Notes under the pieces: model-generated | Seen by the model: only the letters and a program-made list of their open reading frames with translations | What the model was told of the DNA's origin: nothing | Database searches by the model: none | Part shown: positions 6,401 to 10,057 of the stretch, piece by piece | Position numbering within the stretch: the first letter of the stretch is position 1 | Layout of the letters: every line of letters begins with the position of its first letter | Assembly (NCBI GenBank): GCA_023398375.1 | Contig: JAEWSH010000048.1 | Coordinates: forward strand, 1-10,057 | Source of the DNA: Bacillota bacterium | Lineage (GTDB): Bacteria > Bacillota > Clostridia > Lachnospirales > Lachnospiraceae | Length of the DNA: 10,057 nucleotides | Direction of reading: 5' to 3' | Translations under genes and position numbers: made by a program

Positions 6401-9155
6401 AGAAGGTTACTGGTATAATAACGTTCGGTGTAAATGGTATGGTGACCACTGGTGGTGGAGATACTGGGCGCATTACAGTAACGGTATGCTCTCACGGTAC
6501 AACCCATTAAACTCGCATAGCACGGCTACCAATGTATCATTGTGTTACTATCGAAATAACGGTTACAGACTTACATTTCCTTTAAGTGGTGTAAGGTATC
6601 ATAACTGTACCGCTTGGGGTCCTTGTGACATACGACATAGGGAAGAAATGAACTTTTTGGAATATGTAACCGGACACGCTAATAATGGATGGCACAATGT
6701 TTATTTCTTCCAGTCTGCCCCAGGTGTTAGCTTCTCTGACCGATACAATAATGGTCCGAACCTTATTTTCCAAGTCCCTGTTAGACGTAACCACTATGTT
6801 GCTTACTTCTGGGAATGGTATCTTGTAAGAGAACGACATCGTTGTCACCACGACTGGTGTTGGCACGTAAGAATTGTACCAGGATATGTCCCATTTATTG
6901 AAGTTGACATGAAAAATGTTAGACAAGTTATGGGTGGATTTAAACAAGACGGTAACGGTGGCGTTACTCCTTGGTCAAACTTGAACTCTCTTATCTATGC
7001 AAATGATAAGCAAGAAGCAAACTTGGATGTTCCACCAGGACAGACTGCACAGACTACATTACCTAATTCTCCATTCGGTTATTCTACATTCCCAGTATGG
7101 GAAGGAATACCTACACAGATTTGGGCAAGCATTGGTCAAGACGGTAACGAGTTTAACATGTATGGTTGGGGATATGCTTCTGCATTACCTGGTATGGAAT
7201 ATACTGTTCCAAACCCACCAGAAAATGTATTTGAAAACCCTAATAATTACATGAACATTCAGAACATATACGGAAGTGGTGTTAAAGGCGTTCGTATGAA
7301 TGATATCAGTTATTACTACCCATTCTATACGCTTGATAACAATGCTCCATTAAGATATGTTGTTCCACCAGAAGCTGGTGCACAACATAACTTGATTCAT
7401 GCACAAGGTGTAAAGAGATATACACGTATCTGGAATAAAGACCCAGGTATTCGTAAAATGCTTAAAAACCTTTTTGCTACTTCAACGTTCTTTAAATATA
7501 CTGAGCCTAGAACTGGTGGTGATTTATCAGATTACTTGATGCCACGCATTGTTACAAACGATATTGGTTTACGTGTACTAATAAGAACTGCTAACCATCA
7601 ACTTGCTTGGTTACGTAAAGCTCACGAAATACTTCAGAATGACGTTGACTGGAATCAGGTTAGGACTTTAATGGAAAATACGGTTAACAAAACAATACTT
7701 TCAAAAAGTATTCCGTCTTCTGCCGGATATGACCAACAAAGCGTATTCTATCATTACTGGATAGAAAAAGCTTACAACATATTTAAGGATGATTCACAGA
7801 AGCAAATAGTTCTTGACGCATTTACTAAACGTGAAAACATTCTGGATTCGTTTATTAAAACGATGTCTGAGTATCTTGGACTTACTTCATACTCTTGGAG
7901 CTATAATGACTATAACTACATTTACAGTAAGATAAATGAGCTTTACAGTAATGTTGTAAGTGCATTTGGTTCAAATGGTGGTAGGGATAATACTGTTGAG
8001 GAAGCGTTCTACTCTTACTTGCATGTTCTATACGAATACCGTAAGTTCTACATCAACTCACGCTGTAACAAGGTTGACGGAACATTGTATCGAATGCGTG
8101 AGCTTGAAGGAGCTATACCACTTGTATGTCAACAGATTCAAACATTCGACCCAACCGGAAAAGGTGTTGGTGCAAATATATTTGATGCAAGCTCACATAC
8201 ATACAAAGTATCGTTCTATGACATTGATAACAGTAACATCCAGAAGATTAGGACACTTATTGACGAGAACCTTAAGCTTCAACAAGACCGAACTATGTTG
8301 CTTTATCTTCCAGTAAAATACGTAGACGACGAAGCTGCAATGGGGTATCTTGACAAATGTCGAAACGGAACTGACACACCTGCTGACCAGAGATTTATCT
8401 GGGTTCCACAGAAGCAGAAATACGCCGAGTTGCCATTTGATGACGTTTACAGATATGAGTCTAAGGAATATCAGACTAACGAAGCCGCTAAGAAGTTTAA
8501 CAAGAAAGTTACAAACTATGAAAAGCGACAAGTTCGTGAAGACATTGACGACTGTATCTTTGAGATTAAATGGGCAGATAATAAAGTTCTTGAACGCATC
8601 CAGAACGCATCTGGTGGAACCAAGATTGCTTTGAGAAGTAAACTTGGAACTGGAAAAGCATATCCTTACGTTTATTCTGAAATCTCTGATTGGAAATCAA
8701 GATTGAACGTCCAGAAGAACGGAACAAAGATACCGATGATTAAGTTCGATGTTCAGTCTGGTATAGACCCGTCAAAGTTAATTGCAGCACAGAAAGAGTT
8801 GCAATCACAACCGGCTGGAACTTATACTGCATTTGACATTATGTGTTCTGTCGGAAGCAAGACTGATTACTGGGTTGTAGCTATCCCACCGTCAAACAGA
8901 CCAAGGGCAGTAGGATATGTATCGAGCTTAAAGATTAAGTCTTGGCGTGATAATACATTGAACCCGGAACCAAGTGTAGAAACGTCTACGGCGGCAGGCG
9001 TATTTGGATATTCATTGTATCCTATTACTGAAGAACAGGCTAATACAATACCGGGTATTGGTTTGGACCTTGCAGGTTTACAGGATAACCTCAAGAACTC
9101 TTACCTCAATGACTTCGACACTGGTATTGAAAACATGGACTTAATGAATAATTAA
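3453..9155 (+). CDS. Giant 1900-residue virion-region protein with Trp/Tyr/His/Cys-rich central domain
   Basis: Family not recognised. The GTG at 3453 is chosen because an in-frame stop lies at 3426-3428 and the next Met is residue 20. The SD is weak (GGGGT). Visible layout: N-terminal part 1-560, with its own aromatic patch near 191-270 (GGWSYIPGNGWKYF); DANG repeated at 561-564 and 570-573 in an Asp/Gly/Gln-rich stretch; a basic segment (about 589-621); an Asn/Gly/Ser linker (625-680); a Pro/Asn/Arg-rich connector to 795; a block at 796-1138 with about 32 Trp, 49 Tyr, 21 His and 12 Cys by hand count, including three WNSW motifs and a CHHDWCWH cluster; then a 760-residue C-terminal part that looks mixed, with a helical section near 1390-1590. 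No signal peptide, transmembrane segment or enzyme motif is evident. Length, strand and a position after hub and spike suggest a baseplate or tail-tip structural protein, possibly host-contacting. That is inference; the coding call itself is secure. Confidence 0.93.
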   Translation: MAINYVNREAENVQDSEVGMRFHEENTNLEKDPASYKNRIDQLYNFRTNIQKLIYRNGLAPSTDYSKFLRLKSKDALSEDVQESSIATSITKPVCASTLSDPEAATIEAAVESMQATEFVQLFLDSYMAPIGSDIDYRLGKVVGIKEYLYNGNGIIYKDYKHFGQYDEYGRIDTTLNLRLRTQIPGIGSRGGWSYIPGNGWKYFNSTAIPGYYEDYVNFFFPPYTLDSFADSTSLSTNVDYYIRTRSWNYRLKKWDYKDDFDPDSVTYDTAHLLSMRKNPTYRLPAYKAINDNISFLQHIFEQCTGIVSTYLTEWDISVYIQEGLLSGKENKAPTYMSLTNRITVDNPSGYSDSRAFVYGALNAAVSKTPMEGSPIPNYSDWIPSSYPYSVYWLGYKSRDRGDGLDMFYDVALGGFNCTNLSKFHRGDGNNFSANHYNGLSFREKIMRDDQIGAAFSGWSNWNTLKYWQALYTTPEDGLSSVDIIHMSIDEASSVFENTTDDKGNNIDGVIQQIIGVLYEENDELGFSKSEYEKLENGEKKKYRRNPYGGEDIYMGKTIVDANGDEQTFDANGNQQDGGGDEGSDCSVKGVKIPGSRILKIFLKRSSKKANAMNIANKEKGKNFSSANSSSNNNAGLFGSSGNSGSNSNNNAGNASNSNNGTGANGNNGNAVNGGSAAASTIVSMVDADAAENGKYARDTGVSQWTPALYGGPHGRNLNPRTIEGYFEHDNEFLRNVPRLNPGNLSTSVGENFKGLEDRYSPTRDSVDFADPYRSPSRCKSLLQNGYCDFTEQPIYCLMRHYAWTRSSHGYINGNWYYWISRGWSYETEGTGFLTPVAFMCNPYNSDYYPSCPHYYWNSWYEWNNWNRYAHYYGGYSYWNSWYWNWYYGNDSWRDSYSLSYSKDYWGRLQYLCIWSSERVGRGWNSWWYSRHYHGNCGVYHLRAHRCRYMYYVTYTQWETYYMKRPLMHSNPNASNSTLWNITEGYWYNNVRCKWYGDHWWWRYWAHYSNGMLSRYNPLNSHSTATNVSLCYYRNNGYRLTFPLSGVRYHNCTAWGPCDIRHREEMNFLEYVTGHANNGWHNVYFFQSAPGVSFSDRYNNGPNLIFQVPVRRNHYVAYFWEWYLVRERHRCHHDWCWHVRIVPGYVPFIEVDMKNVRQVMGGFKQDGNGGVTPWSNLNSLIYANDKQEANLDVPPGQTAQTTLPNSPFGYSTFPVWEGIPTQIWASIGQDGNEFNMYGWGYASALPGMEYTVPNPPENVFENPNNYMNIQNIYGSGVKGVRMNDISYYYPFYTLDNNAPLRYVVPPEAGAQHNLIHAQGVKRYTRIWNKDPGIRKMLKNLFATSTFFKYTEPRTGGDLSDYLMPRIVTNDIGLRVLIRTANHQLAWLRKAHEILQNDVDWNQVRTLMENTVNKTILSKSIPSSAGYDQQSVFYHYWIEKAYNIFKDDSQKQIVLDAFTKRENILDSFIKTMSEYLGLTSYSWSYNDYNYIYSKINELYSNVVSAFGSNGGRDNTVEEAFYSYLHVLYEYRKFYINSRCNKVDGTLYRMRELEGAIPLVCQQIQTFDPTGKGVGANIFDASSHTYKVSFYDIDNSNIQKIRTLIDENLKLQQDRTMLLYLPVKYVDDEAAMGYLDKCRNGTDTPADQRFIWVPQKQKYAELPFDDVYRYESKEYQTNEAAKKFNKKVTNYEKRQVREDIDDCIFEIKWADNKVLERIQNASGGTKIALRSKLGTGKAYPYVYSEISDWKSRLNVQKNGTKIPMIKFDVQSGIDPSKLIAAQKELQSQPAGTYTAFDIMCSVGSKTDYWVVAIPPSNRPRAVGYVSSLKIKSWRDNTLNPEPSVETSTAAGVFGYSLYPITEEQANTIPGIGLDLAGLQDNLKNSYLNDFDTGIENMDLMNN
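5325..5492 (+). other. Asn/Gly/Ser low-complexity linker in the giant protein
   Basis: Residues 625-680 of the giant protein consist almost only of Asn, Gly, Ser and Ala, for example SSNNNAG, SGSNSNNNAGNAS and GANGNNGNAVNGG. Such sequence is typical of flexible interdomain linkers. It separates a roughly 600-residue N-terminal part from the aromatic-rich and C-terminal parts, and marks a likely domain or ancestral gene boundary. Confidence 0.8.
5838..6866 (+). other. Aromatic, His- and Cys-rich domain of the giant protein
   Basis: Residues 796-1138 are about 9% Trp and 14% Tyr by hand count, far above usual protein averages (near 1% and 3%). Cys is concentrated here too (about 12). WNSW occurs at 857-860, 879-882 and 924-927, and HWWWRYW and CHHDWCWH are also present. 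The frame is uninterrupted and continuous with ordinary sequence on both sides, so this is not a misread frame. Dense Trp/Tyr surfaces are known for carbohydrate contact and for tight packing in structural fibres; which applies here is unknown. Confidence 0.85.
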
Positions 9156-9161
9156 TGAAAA

Positions 9162-9194
9162 TAAATCCTCCGAACTAAATATTCGGAGGATTTA
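9162..9194 (+). promoter_or_regulatory. Perfect 13-bp hairpin burying the gene 5 ribosome binding site
   Basis: Bases 9162-9174 (TAAATCCTCCGAA) are the exact reverse complement of 9182-9194, with a 7-base loop CTAAATA. The right arm contains CGGAGGA, whose GGAGG (9185-9189) is the SD of the ATG at 9199 (9 bases spacing). The left arm carries the matching anti-SD CCTCC. When folded, the RNA would hide the SD. It starts 6 bases after the stop of the giant gene. It could also slow or end transcription, but only three T are in the right arm and no U-run follows, so it is a poor intrinsic terminator. RBS hairpins of this kind are known for T4 genes e, soc and 49. Confidence 0.8.
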
Positions 9195-9198
9195 AATT

Positions 9199-9681
9199 AT
9201 GACATCGAATGATTTTGTCAATTCAGTCGCTTTTAAAAAGCGTGTAGACCAGATTGTTCAATCTGCAACAGAAGACCCGGATGAAAAGGTTCTTCATGGT
9301 CTTATTGTAACTGCACTTATGGATAGCTTTAATGACGGCATTATTGCTAACATGACTGAAAGAACCAAAGTTTCTAAAGAAACTTTAATGAAGAAGTCTA
9401 AGGAGATGACTGGCTTCTTACCAGCACATTTTAAAAATACAGACACCGGAAAGAAACTTATCGAATTATTTATGCAGGAGCTGTTGAACAATACAACAGA
9501 CTATACCCTTAATATAGGATATGAAGAAACTCTTCCAACTTGTATTGAAAAGATTCTGCGTATTGCATATTCTGTTGGTATTACTACTGGTTTTGAAATC
9601 GCTAGTGACAAAGAACTTAAAAGTATTTATTCATCAAATGTAGAGAGGTTCTTGAATAGTGGAAAAGTTGGGGAAGACTAA
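9199..9681 (+). CDS. Unrecognised 160-residue mostly helical protein
   Basis: Family not recognised. The start is fixed by GGAGG at 9185-9189, which sits inside a strong hairpin, so expression is probably limited until that RNA is opened or transcribed from a closer start. The protein looks almost fully alpha-helical and soluble: helices are suggested near 4-24, 28-52, 58-72, 83-98, 111-131 and 136-153, with no membrane segment, signal peptide, metal site or catalytic motif. Two single Cys/His positions (H33, C115) are isolated. The 3' end overlaps gene 6 by 23 bases, which points to coupled translation. Following the giant protein, it may be a small tail assembly factor or chaperone, but that rests only on position. 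Confidence 0.88.
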   Translation: MTSNDFVNSVAFKKRVDQIVQSATEDPDEKVLHGLIVTALMDSFNDGIIANMTERTKVSKETLMKKSKEMTGFLPAHFKNTDTGKKLIELFMQELLNNTTDYTLNIGYEETLPTCIEKILRIAYSVGITTGFEIASDKELKSIYSSNVERFLNSGKVGED

Positions 9682-9946
9682 ACGTTATAGGTTTATTAAA
9701 TCTTTCCCAGATAATTTATTCAGGAATACTGGAATCCAGTTGGACGGTGACGGTGAAGCTTACATAAAGTCTATTTGTGAAAGTACTAAACCTCATACAA
9801 AAATTGATAATAAAGGTCGGAATTCGGAATACTTTACGTTCCTATTCCAAGACGTGTTGATTACGGTTGTATGTGACGCTAATACGAAATACATAATTAC
9901 CGGCGTTATTGAAACCCATAATCGACCACAGTTCAGGAGCAGATAA
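9659..9946 (+). CDS. Unrecognised 95-residue protein
   Basis: It starts at GTG 9659, inside the end of gene 5 (23-base overlap), with AGAGG at 9644-9648 about 10 bases upstream. A TTG at 9668 is an alternative, weaker start. The N-terminus is basic (KLGKTKRYRFIKSF). The C-terminal half shows a strand-turn-strand pattern, YFTFLFQDVLITVVCDANT then KYIITGVIETH (residues 58-87). This is vaguely like small alpha/beta folds such as RelE/BrnT or DUF4258-type proteins, but no active-site set can be matched, and I would not assign it. No membrane segment is present. Overlap with both neighbours (1 base with gene 7) says it belongs to the same transcription and translation unit. Confidence 0.78.
   Translation: MEKLGKTKRYRFIKSFPDNLFRNTGIQLDGDGEAYIKSICESTKPHTKIDNKGRNSEYFTFLFQDVLITVVCDANTKYIITGVIETHNRPQFRSR
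9935..9939 (+). promoter_or_regulatory. Ribosome binding site of gene 7
   Basis: AGGAG lies within the last codons of gene 6, 6 bases before the ATG at 9946. It decides the start of the last, truncated gene, whose ATG shares an A with the TAA of gene 6 (TAATG). Confidence 0.8.
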
Positions 9947-10057
9947 TGAAGGTAAAAACAACAAACTTTATAAGTCCAACCAATGAAAAAATGACGGTTG
10001 TTTTTATACTGGACGACAACAACGCAGAAATTGACCGTTATTCATTTTATAATGAAC
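9946..10057 (+). CDS. Unrecognised protein, 3' truncated by the window end
   Basis: An ATG in the TAATG junction with gene 6, preceded by AGGAG at 6 bases, opens a frame that stays open to the last base (37 complete codons). The visible part begins MKVKTTNFISPTNEK and continues with a beta-like MTVVFILDDNN and then AEIDRYSFYNE. Too little is present to name a family. The 1-base overlap and good SD make it a secure member of the same operon-like string. Confidence 0.75.
   Translation, partial: MKVKTTNFISPTNEKMTVVFILDDNNAEIDRYSFYNE

Noticed and set aside
9162..9194. The hairpin as an intrinsic terminator of the giant gene
   Set aside because: No U-run follows the stem (only TTT within the right arm, then AAATT), and the right arm carries the SD of the next gene, so RBS control explains it better. 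Partial attenuation is not excluded.
1..10057. Reassigned stop codon (TAG as Gln or TGA as Trp)
   Set aside because: About 3,200 codons in the long frames contain no in-frame TAG or TGA, while CAA/CAG and TGG are common. Within this window the standard code suffices.

Overview
The window reads as part of the late (virion morphogenesis) region of a contractile-tailed, probably large-genome bacteriophage, or an assembled metagenomic phage contig. All seven supported genes lie on the plus strand. They are packed closely: gaps are 19, 22, 84 and 43 bases, then an overlap of 23 bases and one of 1 base. Base composition is AT-rich. All six visible stop codons are TAA. The long frames stay open under the standard bacterial code, with CAA/CAG for Gln and TGG for Trp, so nothing indicates recoding. 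Several genes have good Shine-Dalgarno sites (GGAGG at 1036 and 9185, AGGAG at 9935), which suggests a host that uses SD-led initiation. No tRNA, CRISPR array, IS element or integrase was seen.

Layout. (1) 1-1026: 3' part of a baseplate hub-like protein (T4 gp27 / phage late-control D type); its start lies left of the window. (2) 1046-1810: a spike-like protein with an N-terminal OB-fold-like part and a C-terminal beta-rich part (T4 gp5 N-domain / phage spike type, no lysozyme seen). (3) 1833-3368: an unrecognised 511-residue protein with an extreme Asp/Gly/Ser tract, two DxDxDG motifs and a strongly hydrophobic segment. (4) 3453-9155: an unrecognised 1900-residue protein with an Asn/Gly/Ser linker, then a block of about 340 residues very rich in Trp, Tyr, His and Cys. 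(5) 9199-9681, (6) 9659-9946 and (7) 9946 to the window end: small unrecognised genes, apparently translationally linked.

How the parts may work together. Hub plus spike is the centre of a contractile-tail baseplate, so the following two large proteins are most economically read as further baseplate or tail-tip components (inference from order). The best candidates for something undescribed are the aromatic/Cys/His-rich domain of the giant protein and the acidic, membrane-segment protein between it and the spike. The clearest regulatory element is a perfect 13-bp hairpin at 9162-9194 that buries the ribosome binding site of gene 5. A weaker hairpin and a T4-late-promoter-like TATAAAATA sit in the 84-base gap before the giant gene.
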